From Homarus americanus (lineage: Eukaryota > Arthropoda > Malacostraca > Decapoda > Nephropidae): DNA of 64,000 nucleotides. The notes under the pieces were generated by a model. It made no database searches, was not told the origin of the DNA, and saw only the letters and a program-made list of their open reading frames with translations. Numbering within the stretch: the stretch's first letter is position 1; each line of letters opens with the position of its first letter. Shown here in pieces: positions 1-13,079 of this stretch. The translations under genes were made by a program, and so were the position numbers. The stretch spans positions 101,001 through 165,000 of the forward strand of contig NW_024711888.1 in assembly GCF_018991925.1 (NCBI RefSeq), written 5' to 3'.

Positions 1-217
1 GGTGTTGGATCCTTTGAACATCCTAACCTGCCAGTGTTAGAGGATCAAGAGGCTGGTGAAGAAATGTTGGCACTGAGGGGTTGTGGAGGGGCGCTAGTGA
101 GGTGTGAGAGAGATGATAAACAGGTAGAATATAAGATTATGGATAAAGGCGGGAGAAGAAACAAAAACAGACAGATTGAACGAGAAAGAAAGTTGAAGAA
201 TGGATAGAGAAACGAAG

Positions 218-1451
<1,234 letters not shown>

Positions 1452-1514
1452 TTACCTTCTAAAACTGTTAACTGATGACTTGATGATATTTTTAATTACA
1501 GTATCAAAAGAGTG

Positions 1515-3075
1515 CCACCGTTAATGCCACCCGTTATAGAGTAGTGCCACCCATCGTTATAGAGTGCCACCCACGTTATAGAGTGCCACCCACGTTATAG
1601 GTGCCACCACGTTATAGAGTGCCACCCATGTGCCACCACCACGTTATAGGTGCCACCCACGTTATTCCACCCATGTTATAGAGTGCCACCCACGTTGAGG
1701 CCCCCGTTATGAAGTACCACCCACGTTATAGGGTGCCACCCGTTATAAGTGCCACCCACGTTATGAGGCACCCGTTATAGAGTGCCACCACGTACGTTAT
1801 AGGTACCACCACGTTATAGTACACCCACGTTATAGAGTGCCACCCACGTTATAGAGTGCCACCCACGTTATAGAGTACCACCCACGTTATAGAACCACCC
1901 ACGTTGCCAAACCACGTTATAGACACCCACGTTATAAGTACCACCCGTTATAAAGTGCCACCCACGTTATGAGAAGTGCCACCGTTATAGGGTGCCACCC
2001 ACATTATAGAGTGCCACCCACCCACGTTATAAGTACCACCACGTTATAGAGTGCCCCCACGTTATAAGTACCACCCACGTTATAGAGTTATAAGTGCCAC
2101 CCACGTTACCACCCACGTTATAGAGCCACCCATGTTATGAGGTGCCACCCACGTTAGTGCCACCCACCACCTTATTTGAGTACCACCCACGTTATAAAGT
2201 GCCACCACCCACGTAGAGTGCTTACCAAAATTACCCACCCCGTTGCGAAATTACCACCCACGTTATAAGTACCACCCACGTTATGAAGTGCCACCCACGT
2301 TATAGTTAACGTTATAGAGTACCACCACGTTATAGAGTGCCACCCACGTTATAAGTGCCACCCACGTTATAGAGTACCACCCACGTTATGGTGCCACCCA
2401 TGTATAAGTACCACCCACAGTTATAGAACCACCCACGTTATAGAGTGCCACCCACGTTATAAGTGCCACCCATGTTATAAAGTGCCACCCATTCTATTTA
2501 TAAGTGCCTGCCCATGTTATAGAGTACCACCCACGTTATAAGTGTTATAGAGTGCCACCCACGTTATGATGCCTGCCACGTTATAGAGTGCCACCCACGT
2601 TATGAAGTGCCACCCACGTTATAGAGGTGCCACCCATTATAGAAGTGCCACCCGTTATAGAGTTATACCCACGTTATAGAAGTACCACCCACGTTATAAG
2701 TGCCACCCACGTTATAAAGTACCACCCACGTTATAAGTGCCACCACGTTATGAAGTACCCACCCCCGTTATACCACCCACGTTTAAGTACCACCACGTTA
2801 TAGACCACCACCCACGTATAAATGCCACCCACGTTATGAGAGTGCCACCACGTAATAAATGCCACCCACGTTATAAGTACCACGTTATAAGACCACCCCA
2901 CGTTATGAAGTGCCACCCACGTGTTAGAGTGCCACCTAATACTAAGTGCCACCTACCCCCCATTATAATGAAGTGCCCACCCACCACCATAATAAGGAGT
3001 GCCACCCATATTAAAAATTAACCCACCACCATAATAAGGAGTGCCACCCATATTAAAGAGTGCCTCCCACTACGG
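1515..3075. repeat. 19-bp minisatellite, 1.5 kb
   Basis: Roughly 80 degenerate copies of GTGCCACCCACGTTATAGA with frequent 1-5-bp gaps; the last copies change to CATAATAAGGAGTGCCACCC. No gene. Confidence 0.95.
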
Positions 3076-3119
3076 ATATTTGGCTTAGTGGCATTAAGGC
3101 GTAAGTTAGCGGTAAAAGA

Positions 3120-3237
3120 TATTAGCTCCTCCCTGTTTGCTTTAGCGGGCTGCCGGCGGCCGATAACAGCGAAAGTGTTGGAACCTACGAGGCCTCAGTG
3201 CCATCCAGGAGTTGGTTATCATGAAGCCGTGGAGGTA
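3120..3237 (+). other. GC-rich block with splice-like ends
   Basis: After TTTGCTTTAG the sequence becomes GC-rich (CGGGCTGCCGGCGGCCGATA) and ends ATGAAGCCGTGGAG/GTAAGG. It could be a first exon ending five codons into a protein, or chance. No similarity was recognised. Confidence 0.2.
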
Positions 3238-3900
3238 AGGCTCATCTACTGTGATTTTCGTCCTTATTGAACCTTGGATGTTTGGGTTTAGCACTGTGTT
3301 GAAATTACTCGTGGCGGTAAGACTCAGTTTAGGTGTTGATTATCACGGGAATTTCGTCCATATTGTCTCGGTGTGTTGAGACTCTTCCTCTGTGTTGAAC
3401 CTGTGTAGGGACGTAAGACTCATAGTTGTATTTTGTTTTGCGAATTTCGGCCGTAGTGTACCTTGGGCCTAGCACTGTCTTGGATCAAATGGAAAACTTT
3501 GCAAGGATGAATAAGTCAATTTACAAGCGGTTTATATTAATATTTTCCTTGTGATTTTACCTGGATTTTGGAGATTAGCACTTTGTTGGTCCCACACTAA
3601 CTTGTAAACATGTAAAGCTCAATCTAGAAGAATTGTTATTACGATTTTCAACCATAGTGAAGTGTGTTGGACTGACTGACTGATATTGTTTGTACAGAAG
3701 TAATACAGTTTAGACTTAGTTCGTATGATGAGTTTTCGCTAAAGCTATTTTCTGCCCGTTCATCTTGCACGAGGTGAAGGTTCATTCTAGTAAGTGGCTT
3801 AGCACCATGTTCAACCCGAGTCTCGCACATCACAACAATAAGGCTCACTTTAGGTGTTGTTTTACGTTATGACTTTCGATCATATTGGCCTAGTTGTTTA
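3235..3900. repeat. Diverged repeats starting GTAAGRCTCA
   Basis: Five spaced, diverged copies of a roughly 60-bp block: GTAAGRCTCA, then TTRTTAYGATTTTCGNCC, then ATARTG (3235, 3379, 3415, 3613, 3838). Confidence 0.5.
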
Positions 3901-3920
3901 GCATAGTTTTGGGTTTGAAC

Positions 3921-3987
<67 letters not shown>

Positions 3988-4023
3988 CAGGCAGGGGTAA
4001 AAGAGGTGATATTTTGCGTTGCT

Positions 4024-5255
4024 GAAGGATGACTCGGTGCTGGTGTGGTGCTGGTGCGGTCCTGGCTGGGTGCTGGTGTGGTGCTGGTGCGGTCCTGGCT
4101 GGGTGCTGGTGTGGTGCTGGTGCGGTCCTGGCTGGGTGCTGGTGTGGTGCTGGTGCGGTCCTGGCTGGGTGCTGGTGTGGTGCTGGTGCGGTCCTGGCTG
4201 GGTGCTGGTGTGGTGCTGGTGCGGTCCTGGCTGGGTGCTGGTGTGGTGCTGGTGCGGTCCTGGCTGGGTGCTGGTGTGGTGCTGGTGCGTCCTGGCTGGG
4301 TGCTGGTGTGGTGTGGTGCTGGTCCTGGCTGGGTGCTGGTGTGGTGCTGGTGCGGTCTGGCTGGGTGCTGGTGTGGTGCTGGTGCGGTCTATTTCTGGGT
4401 GCTGGTGTGAATGCTGGTGCGGTCCTGGCGGGTGCTGGTGTGGTGCTGGTGCGGTCCTGGCTGGAGTGCTGGTGTGGTGCTGGTGCGGTCTGGCTGGGTG
4501 CTGGTGTGGTGCTGGTGCTGTCTGGCTTGGTGCTGGTGTGGTGCTGGTGCGGTCTGGCTGGGTGCTGGTGTGGTGCTGGTGCGGTCTGGCTGGGTGCTGG
4601 TGTGGTGCTGGTGCGGTCTGGCTGGGTGCTGGTGTGGTGCTGGTGCGGTCCTGGCTGGGTGCTGGTGTGGTGCTGTGGTGCGGTCCTGGCTGGAGTGCTG
4701 GTGTGGTGCTGGTGCTGTCTGGCTGGGTGCTGGTGTGGTGCTGTGGTGCGGTCCTGGCTGGTGCTGGTGTGGTGCTGGTGCGGTCCTGGCTGGGTGCTGG
4801 TGTGGTGCTGGTGCTGTCTGGCTGGGTGCTGGTGTGGTGCTGGTGCTGTCCTGGCTGGGTGCTGGTGTGGTGCTGGTGCGGTCCTGGCTGGGTGCTGGTG
4901 TGGTGCTGGTGCGGTCCTGGCTGGGTGCTGGTGTGGTGCTGGTGCGGTGTCTGGCTTGGTGCTGGTGTGGTGCTGGTGCGGTCTGGCTGGGTGCTGGTGT
5001 GGTGCTGGTGCGGTCTGGCTGGGTGCTGGTGTGGGTGCTGGTGCTGTCTGGCTTGGTTGCTGGTGTGGTGCTGGTGCTGTCCTGGCTTGGGTGCTGGTGT
5101 GGTGCTGGTGCTGTGCTGGCTGGGTGCTGGTGTGGTGCTGGTGCGGTCCTGGCTGGGTGCTGGTGTGGTGCTGGTGCGGTCCTGGCTGGGTGCTGGTGTG
5201 GTGCTGGTGCGGTCCTGGCTGGATGCTGGTGCGGTCCTGGCTCGGGTGTTGCCTG
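4024..5255. repeat. 33-bp minisatellite, 1.2 kb
   Basis: About 37 copies of GGGTGCTGGTGTGGTGCTGG plus TGCGGTCCTGGCT. The 33-bp period and lack of stops keep five frames open (up to 452 codons, GAGVVLVRSWL or HQHHTSTQPGP repeats). Units with 1-2-bp indels break each frame, there is no start or splice context, and nothing suggests translation. Confidence 0.93.
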
Positions 5256-5670
5256 ATACCATCTGATCAATTTCGCCCAAGTGCTTCCTGACTGTCTTTA
5301 AGAAACTTCATGAATACGAGGAAGGCGCAGCAGGTGTGCTGGCCGTGCTCACACATACACACACTCTTTGTTTTTTCCTTATCTCAGAAAGCTGTATATA
5401 TCTGGTGACTTTAAATCACCACAAGTATGGAGCTCTTGTGGTGCCGACTTAACTCAGCAGTGAACAGCTTACAGTATCGTAAGAAGAAATGACTGTTAAC
5501 TGGACGTGCGTGCGTGCTTGCGATGGCTGTTTAAAGGTAATCCCTACCTCCCTACCCTAATGCCTGAATAGAGCATAGTGACCACTATATTTGTACCATG
5601 AAGGACAATGGTTCATTATCATCATCATCGTTTTACTGTCAATTTCCACGTTTCTATGGTTTAGCTGTGA

Positions 5671-6345
5671 TTACTTGATGGCAGCTCTCCATACTGAACA
5701 TTCTCGTGCAGCCGATCTGGTCAGGCTCTCAACTCTGAGGTCATTGCTAACGCCTCCCCTCCCCCAAGGCATTCCTGACCTGCCCCTGCCTGGGTCTCCT
5801 CCCCTCCACCTTCGAACTCCTGCATCTCTCGACCCAGCTAGTCTCCTCCATTCTCTGTACATTCTCCAATCATCTCATCGTAACTCAACACCAAACCTCG
5901 TCAATATTCTCAATACCCAGCCGCCTTATGAGCTCTGAACAGGGCTTCCCTACCTCTCAGTGTCGTATTATTTATCCAGATTAATATTTTAACTTTATCT
6001 AACTTAAACCTCTTTAACCGCCCGTGTTTCACTGCCATACAACATCACTCTTCTCACGCCAGTTGCCTACACCTTACCATTCACGTTTAGGGAAGGTTCT
6101 CTTGCTGTCAGTAATGGTATACCTACTCCCTAAACTTCTCCACCACTGATCTTCACCTCCACACCTCCATCAATGATCTTCGCCACCACCACACCACCTC
6201 CAACACTTATCTTCACCACCACACCACCACCAACACTGATCATCACCCCCCACACCACCTCCACCACTGATCTTCACCACCACACCACCTCCAACACTGA
6301 TCACGTCACCCAGGTAGCAGAACTCATCGACTCTGTTTAAGGATA
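5671..6345 (-). pseudogene. RTE/L2-like LINE RT C-terminal fragment
   Basis: Minus-strand pieces in several frames: VDEFCYLGDVISVGGGV (6330-6280), MLYGSETRAVK (about 6040), and MYREWRRLAGSRDAGVRRW, GRGRSGM, LRVESLTRSAARECSVWRA (5862-5671). This is the order of the conserved C-terminal block of LINE RTs (CYLG, LYGSE, and a GRPR-like domain). The GGGV segment has expanded into roughly 30-bp repeats at 6150-6300. The plus-strand open frame 5591-5938 is its shadow. Confidence 0.8.
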
Positions 6346-6375
6346 ATATATAATGTAAACAGACGCTGCTGAACA

Positions 6376-6820
6376 TAATACCTCCCTCTCACTCACTCAC
6401 CTTTCCTCCCTCTCACTCCTCTCACTCACCTACCTTCCCTCTCACTCATCTTCCTTCCCTCTCACTCACCTTCCCTCCCTTTCACTTACCTTCCCTCCCT
6501 CTCACTCACCTTCTCTCCCTCTCACTCACCTTCTCTCCCTCTCACTCACCTTCCTTCCCTCTCACTCACCTTCCCTCCCTCTCACTCGCCATCCCTCCCT
6601 CCCTCCCTCCCTCCCTCCCACTCACTCACCTTCTCTCCCTCTTACACATCAGCGAGGTAGTTGGGGTCATCATAAGAGGGATAGTCAGGGGTCATGAGAG
6701 GGATAATCAGGGGTCATGAGAGGGATATTCAGGGGTCATGAGAGGGAAGAGTCAGGGGTCATGAGGAGAATAGTCAGGAGTCATGAGAGGGAATAGCCAG
6801 GGGTCATGAGAGGGGAAGTA
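6376..6820. repeat. Two short minisatellites
   Basis: 6376-6650: CTCACTCACCTTCCCTCCCT, about 20 bp, about 12 copies. 6670-6815: GGGGTCATGAGAGGGATAGTCA, about 22 bp, seven copies. A (TCC)n tract follows at 6905-6990. Confidence 0.88.
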
Positions 6821-7275
6821 TAATTGGCCGCGAGGTTGACGGTGGTGGAGGTCATCACATGGGCCGCCACGTCTTCCCTCTCATCAAAATCCCATCAGAG
6901 ATCTACCTCCTCTTCTTCCTCCTCCTCCTCCTCCTCTTCCTCCTTCTCCTCCTCCTCCTCTTCCATCAACTTCTCCTCCTACTCCTCCACTACCATCTGG
7001 GTGGGGGCACTGAATAGGGTGTAGACAGCTGGAGGGCTTTCGAATAATTAATCTATGACTGTTTGTGTGTCTGTCTAGGTGTCAGCCGTCCTCACTGATG
7101 CTAACACGAGTTTATATTAAAATTGACTTACTCTGTAGCTGCGCCCTCATGATTATCTTCCTCACTCACTCACTCATTAACTGACGGAGGAGTTTAATCT
7201 AACGCAGCGCTACGTTATTGTTCATGCTTGTGCAATTAGTATGGATTAGCTATGAAATAATGCTGTACCCGTTAT

Positions 7276-7288
7276 GCATGTATGCATG

Positions 7289-7319
<31 letters not shown>

Positions 7320-7356
7320 GTATGTATGTATGTATGTATGTATGTATGTATGTATG
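7276..7356. repeat. (TATG)n microsatellite
   Basis: About 20 units, one interruption (TAAG), ending at the start of the headless SINE. Confidence 0.95.
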
Positions 7357-7357
7357 G

Positions 7358-7636
7358 CTCAAGTTTCTTTACGCCATTTGCCTCTGTCTACCCAGCAGTA
7401 ATTGAGGACCTGGATGTTAATCGATTTGTGGATCGTATTCCGGGGTAATGGTTAGCCAGTGCAGTTGGCGAGTTGTCCGGTCTTCTCGGTCTGTTCCTTG
7501 ACACTGGGTCATACAGCTCGTTAACTCAGGGTGTGGTTGTTGTGTTGGCGACAGCTTCTACACCTTAAACAAATTCACGCCAAGGTGGCCCTAGCGCCGA
7601 CCATCCTCGTTACACGAGGGGCAACCATTATTATTA
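7358..7636 (+). mobile_element. SINE copy lacking the tRNA head
   Basis: Same family as 61668-62010, opposite orientation: it shares TTTGCCTCTGTCTACCCAGC, ATCGATTTG, AGTTGTCCGGTCTTCTCGG and CTGGGTCAT...GCTCGTTAAC. The 5' end stops before the tRNA region, at a (TATG)n microsatellite. The 3' end is CGAGGGGCAACCATTATTATTAG. Confidence 0.88.
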
Positions 7637-7639
7637 GCT

Positions 7640-8035
7640 GACACACTTCATCTCCTCCTCACCTGTGCATTTCAAGTATTTGTGTTGAAGTTTTTGCTCA
7701 TCTTTGTACCTCTTCATTTGTTTTCCTGTCAGTGGAGTTTATTCTTAACATTTGCCTATAACACCAAAGACCTCCAACCTCTTTCTGGTGTCTGCTGAGA
7801 GTGTCCACGCCTCTGACCCATACATCATTCCTTGTCATATAAAGCCTCTCAGCAGCCCTTTTTTCTCTAATTAAAGTTAATGTCCCTTTTTCATGAAGTC
7901 CTTTAGATTATTAAATGTTATTTATACTCCCTCTATCCTTGTTGTGATTTCTCCCGCACATCTACCATCACAGCTAATGTTACTCTCCAAATACATCAAA
8001 TTTTCCACTTGTTTAAAGTTCCTGGTTGCCCCCCC
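7640..8035 (-). pseudogene. Second LINE RT C-terminal fragment
   Basis: Degraded minus-strand translation: VENLMYLESNISCDGRCAGE, ITTRI, FNNLKDFMKKGTLTL, VRGVDTLSRHQKEV, LWCYRQMLRINSTDRKTNEE. This matches the LINE RT pattern F-x-YLG...I-S-D-G, and WCYRRMLRI-W-D-x-TNEEV. It lies immediately downstream of the SINE at 7358-7636. Confidence 0.75.
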
Positions 8036-8190
8036 CCCCTCCCCCCTCCTAGTGGGAACCACCTTGTCGTGGTGGAGGAGCTTGAGGCCCCGATGATCTG
8101 GTGTACCGTACCAGAGTTAAGGGGTTAGGGCTACCCACGCTGGAGGGGTCAGCGGTGAAGGATGAGAAAATGGTTACCAGGTGCACCAAC
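8035..8190. other. GC-rich block with CCACC hairpin
   Basis: CCACCTTGTCGTGGTGG forms a hairpin, followed by GAGGAGCTTGAGGCCCCGAT and GGTTAGGGCTACCC. The stretch resembles retroelement untranslated regions in style only. A polymorphic C tract precedes it (8028-8046). Confidence 0.25.
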
Positions 8191-8612
8191 ACCCTTGAGA
8201 GGGAGTGCCCCTCCCCTGGCCATAGAAGCAGCATATATATGTAGCAATGAAGTAACAAACCATAGAGGGGGTTTTATGTGCTGGTCGAAGCATGCCGCGG
8301 ACGTCACGCAGTAAGGTAGTTAGGTCAGGTAAATAACAGCCAATCAGACTCAACCCTGTGTCCCCCCCCCCCATCAAATATTACACAATGTTGGAGCTAG
8401 AACAGCCTTTTCTTAATCCTTGTCTACTTGTGAACCAATTAGCAAGTTCTTTATTTACTAACACTGCAGATTCCTGTTGCCAGTTAAGGCAACAAGATCT
8501 CAATAAATTTATTGAGCTTTACCTTATCAAAGGCTCTTGTATTAATTAACTACTTAATATAACTTGTGTGTTAATAGACCAATTATAGAACTAATGCCTA
8601 ATATTATTGCAG

Positions 8613-8703
8613 ATGTAACAGCAGTGTGCACAAGACAATGCGTGGTGTAGCTGCAAGAGAACCGCGAGGTGGTGTGTTGTGTCTTAGCAGGAGGACAAGG
8701 AAG
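8613..8703 (+). other. Candidate 91-bp exon, plus strand
   Basis: TATTATTGCAG acceptor and AAGGAAG/GTAAGT donor bound a block open in one frame (CNSSVHKTMRGVAAREPRGG...RRTRK). It is more GC-rich than its flanks. No similarity was recognised and no partner exon found, so this is only a splice-site pattern. Confidence 0.2.
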
Positions 8704-9179
8704 GTAAGTTAATATCTGCAGTATCAAACAATAGCAGGAGATGAAAGAATATCGGACAAATACAGTACCGTTGTGTTTTGTGTGGCCAGATATGAATAAA
8801 CTTCATGGCAACAGACGATCCAACGAACTAAACTTAATGATTCTGGAATATATTATACGTTAGATGGAACAGTTTGCCTTCGAAGTCTTCCAGTTTTGGT
8901 CTTTTATTTTAGTACTACATTATTATTCTCTGTTCCTGAGGGGGATAAGGAAGGGGTAACAATTGACGTTGTCTGTAATCATGTTTAGTCTTATCTTAGC
9001 CAACACTCCAGTGCATGAAACTTAGTCCATATGGCAGGTGGTCCAGTCACATGGCTGTAGTAGGCTTGAGCGAGCTGAAATGAGAATGGTGAGGTTGGAT
9101 GTGTCATGTGGCATTGAAACTTAAGAGACCCTGCATAGAGCTAAGAGGGGCCCCTGGGTATTGTGAGTACTGGCGAGGT

Positions 9180-9480
9180 TTTATACAGAGGTAGACCGAG
9201 TTCTAAGCTATAATTGACTGTAAAGAGTCGTGCACTATGATTGGTGTAACGAGGTGGTAGACTGTAGTGAATTGGTCGCCGTGAGTGGCTGTAGCGAGCT
9301 AGGCACTCTCAGGAGAGAATTAAGGCACTGTGATTAGGTGTAGAGAATCGTGTGTAGCGATTAGCTGTAGCGAATCGTGTTATAATTGGGCAAAGAGTTA
9401 TGCTTTGCAATTGGGTCTAGAGAATTGGGTGCTGAAATTGGCCTTTGCGAATTATGCGCATTGATTGTTACGTATTATTT
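9180..9480. repeat. Degenerate ATTGG-GTAG repeats
   Basis: Weak repeats of about 20-40 bp with the core ATTGGnnGTAGnGAATyGTG, e.g. at 9275, 9345 and 9365. The core resembles the 27-bp unit at 10322 (ATTGGCTATAGTGAGTT) and may be an older relative. Confidence 0.5.
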
Positions 9481-10321
9481 AAACCTCGAGTTAACATTAT
9501 GGTGATTTGTTAACAGCGCTTCCTGATGGTCACTTGATAATTAGGTAAGATTATCAACCAGAAGTGTCAACACCGTAGACAAGGCAAAGTGTACTCAAGT
9601 TAATAGCACTTAAATACGTTATCGATGCTAATTTACATACAATTAATAATCATAATGAGATCTAGATGCAAGTTAGAACTCATCATTAAGTAAACATTTG
9701 TAAGAATGGTAGGTGGTGGTTCTCTTTATATTGGCACTGAGAACCATATAAGTAATGATAATGATTCACTTCAGTTATAGTAAAGTACACTTGTATTGGC
9801 GACAGTCATATGAATAAACAAATAAATAAAAGTTTGTACTGTTCGTTTGTCTCGTCACTGATGATCGGTGTTTCACAGTAAAGTTTGGGGAGGTCTTACA
9901 AATCACTTTCTGCACACAAGTATAATTAAAGCTTGTACAAGATCCCTAAGACGAAAAGTAAGGACTTAGCGTGTATAATGAGCTGATCTGTAGGTTGGAC
10001 ACACTGAGGACTCGTAAGTAGACCCAGCGGGGACGTAGTAACACTGAAGAGATGACCAGTCAGCCAAATATTATATGAGTTTTGATCGTAAGTTAGGGAG
10101 GTGGGAGAGTGCATGACCGCTCCTGGGTTTGTGTGGGGCTTTTATCACCTCGTATGGGCTTGGCTTGTGGATGACGTCACTTTTTGTTTCTAATACATGA
10201 TTGGCCAAAATTTCCGCCTGGTGGATCAGGTGCTGGCAGGTTCATGTGCTTTTATAATTTTTGCCAGTTATATGAACGAGACTGAATACATGACATGATA
10301 TTATCTCTGACGAGTCACATG

Positions 10322-10622
10322 GTGCGAGTGGCTATAGTGAATTACAGGCAAGGATTGGCTATAGTGAGTTACAGGCAAGGATTGGCTCTAGTGAGTTACA
10401 GGCAAGGATTGGCTATAGTGAGTTACAGGCAAGGATTGGCTCTAGTGAGTTACAGGCAAGGATTGGCTATAGTGAGTTACAGGCAAGGATTGGCTCTAGT
10501 GAGTTACAGGCAAGGATTGGCTCTAGTGAGTTACAGGCAAGGATTGGCTCTAGTGAGTTACAGGCAAGGATTGGCTCTAGTGAGTTACAGGCAAGGATTG
10601 GCTCTAGTGAGTTACAGGCGAT
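10322..10622. repeat. 27-bp minisatellite, 11 copies
   Basis: Unit GGCTCTAGTGAGTTACAGGC plus AAGGATT. The first units alternate GGCTATAG and GGCTCTAG, a 54-bp higher-order unit, while the last five are all GGCTCTAG. The 127-codon plus-strand frame across it is a repeat artefact. Confidence 0.93.
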
Positions 10623-11635
10623 GGTTGATTTTGATGAAGTCATGTTTCATATTTTCCTTCTCTGTTGAGGTCCGTTAACTTGGTATAGTTGGGTAAATAC
10701 AAAGACCAAGCCGTAATGCTTCCCATTCGATGAGGACATTATTCAAGTGATGTTGTGTCATGGTCAGGGTTAAGTAATAAGTTTAAAGGTACAATATCTT
10801 TGCCACAAGGAAAACTTGTTCTAATAAACACTTCACGCGATACGTAAATGCCCCCGCCGGGCCTAGAAATAAAATTTATGCGCTCTTTTTAACAATTGTA
10901 TAAATAATTAATTTTAATGTTAGCTCGTCAAATAATTATTCACAGCGTCCGGTACAGGAAACTAGTTAATAACTTATTTGGACGTGAAAAGTCGTGTTCT
11001 TGTATAAAATATTTGAGGCAACATACTTCATCTTTTAAAGGTAATATAATCTAATACCAACAGGTCATTCCCGTCCTGAGACTATACTGTGTCTAGCCTG
11101 TCTTAACATCAGAGAATCAGTTGCGACTCTCAGGAACAAGAGATAAACAGAGTTGTGAGTTAGATGAAGGTCAATATTCTCTCCTGGATAATTTTGTCAA
11201 AAGTATTAACGTATATCCTTTTGACCCGGATGACGGAGTTTAGTTTGCTTCAACCTTGATGTTTTCAAAGGGAACATAACCTGATTAAACCTATCCAGAT
11301 TAAATGATTTCACAATATAACTAAAGGTGAAATGTGGACATGTTGGGAAATAGAGTATTGTGAATTTTTCGAGCTGTGTGACAGAAATTTCACTTGGTTA
11401 GTGTTTCCTTGATAAAACAAAATGACGTAGGAACAAGAAATGGCTGAAAAGAATCCTACTGTGGGGTTGTGACTTGGTTGTAGTTGAGCTTCCACGAGTC
11501 GAGTTTGCTAAAGCTAAAGAGTAACGCTTAGCTGGTTCTCAAGTGAAATGTTTGTACCACCACAACATTGCGGTCGTGTGGCGAATGTTTGGATGAATAT
11601 TTTATTTTGACCAGCTGATATACATTTTTTTTTAC

Positions 11636-11995
11636 ATTAGAGGTGTTGCCATAGGTTTTCATAATAGGTGTTGCCGTAGGTTTTCATAATAGGTGTTGCC
11701 ATAGGTTTTCATAATAGGTGTTGCCGTAGGTTTTCATAATAGGTGTTGCCATAGGTTTTCATAATAGGTGTTGCCACAGGTTTTCATAATAGGTGTTGCC
11801 ATAGGTTTTCATAATAGGTGTTCCCATAGATTTTCATAATAGGTGTTGCCGTAGGTTTTCATAATAGGTGTTGCCATAGGTTTTCATAATAGGTGTTGCC
11901 ACAGGTTTTCATAATAGGTGTTGCCACAGGTTTTCATAATAGGTGTTCCCATAGATTTTCATAATAGGTGTTCCCATAGATTTTCATAATAGGTC
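11636..11995. repeat. 25-bp minisatellite
   Basis: About 14 copies of a 25-bp unit, ATAGGTGTTGCCATAGGTTT plus TCATA, with variants at two positions (GCC/CCC, ATA/GTA/ACA). It ends exactly where the LINE 3' region begins. Two diverged units recur at 15690-15742, beyond the other side of the LINE block. Confidence 0.92.
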
Positions 11996-11999
11996 TCTT

Positions 12000-13065
12000 C
12001 TGTAGTTTATTTGTTACTCACTAATTACACTCCGGGAAAGAGTCTTGAGTAATACATAAGAATGGAGCAAACTAGACAGCCCCGTTTACACCCAACCCCT
12101 ATCGCTCATATAACCATCCAACCTATATTTAAAACTACCCAGTGTATTAGAGTTAATGATGATGTTTGGTAACTTGTTCTACTCATCCACTGCTCTATTT
12201 CCAAACCAATGTTTACCTATTTCGCGCCTAAATCAAATTTTTTTTAACTTAAAACCATTGCTACGAGTTCGCTCCTGGTTGGATGGTTTGAGTACCTTTG
12301 TTATACCACCTTTGTTTAGCCCTGGTTTCCATTTATACACATCGATCATATCGCCCCTTAATCTACGTCTCTTGAGGGAGTGCAAATTAAGATGCTTTAA
12401 CCTGTGTCTGTACGCAAGGTTCCATATGCCCGGGATTAGTCTTGTCATTCTCCTTTGAATTCTCTCAAAGGATTCTATATCCATTCTGTAGTACGGTGAC
12501 CAGAACTGAACCGCGTAATCCTAGTGAGGTCTCACAAGCACAATATATAGTTTTAGGATAACTTCACTAGTCTTGTAACTAACAAACCTTTGTATGAACC
12601 GAAGTACTTTGTTAGCCTTGTTTCAAGCAAATACGCATTTTTGTCTTTGTTTAAGATTCCTGCATATCATTACCCCTAAATCTTTCTCTTAGTCGGATTT
12701 CTCCATAACAACGTTCATCTGATATTTGTCCACATTAAATTTCAACTGCCATTTTTCAGACTATACGATTATTTTTTAGATCTTCCTGTATTTTTACGGA
12801 GTCCTCCTCAGATTTAATTACACACCCTAATTTAGTGTCTGCAAATTTATTTAAGTTGCTTTTCACACCTATATCTATGTCGTTTATGAATATAATAAAT
12901 AGTAATGGCCCATGTACTGATCCTTGGGGTACTCCTCTAGTGACGTTATCCTAATCGGATTTAGTGCCGTTAATGCTTACTTGTTGTTTCCTGTCCTGTA
13001 GCCACGCCCTAACCTAGTTTAGAATATCTTCTCCAAATCCACGAGCCTCCACTTTACGAATTAGT
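12000..13065 (-). pseudogene. CR1-like LINE reverse transcriptase, 3' part
   Basis: Minus-strand translation, with several stops and frameshifts, starts VEARGFGEDILN, then AWLQDRKQQVSINGTKSD, the RT block GVPQGSVHGPLLFIIFINDI and KFADTKLG (one Asp of the FADD box lost). It ends with ESFERIQRRMTRLIPGIWNL and RRLRGDMIDVYK, a conserved C-terminal block of CR1/L2-type RTs. It follows ORF1 almost directly (13080), so the endonuclease and N-terminal RT are missing. The 3' end lies next to the 25-bp minisatellite at 11641-11993. Confidence 0.88.
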
Positions 13066-13079
13066 GCCCATATCTTCCC

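Noticed and set aside
1515..3075. Possible CRISPR-like spaced repeats
   Set aside because: Contiguous degenerate 19-bp minisatellite without unique spacers, in an animal genome.
4019..5280. Open frames of 280-452 codons on both strands
   Set aside because: Products of a 33-bp tandem repeat; no splice, start or domain evidence.
5591..5938. 115-codon plus-strand frame with a hydrophobic start
   Set aside because: Antisense of an RT C-terminal fragment.
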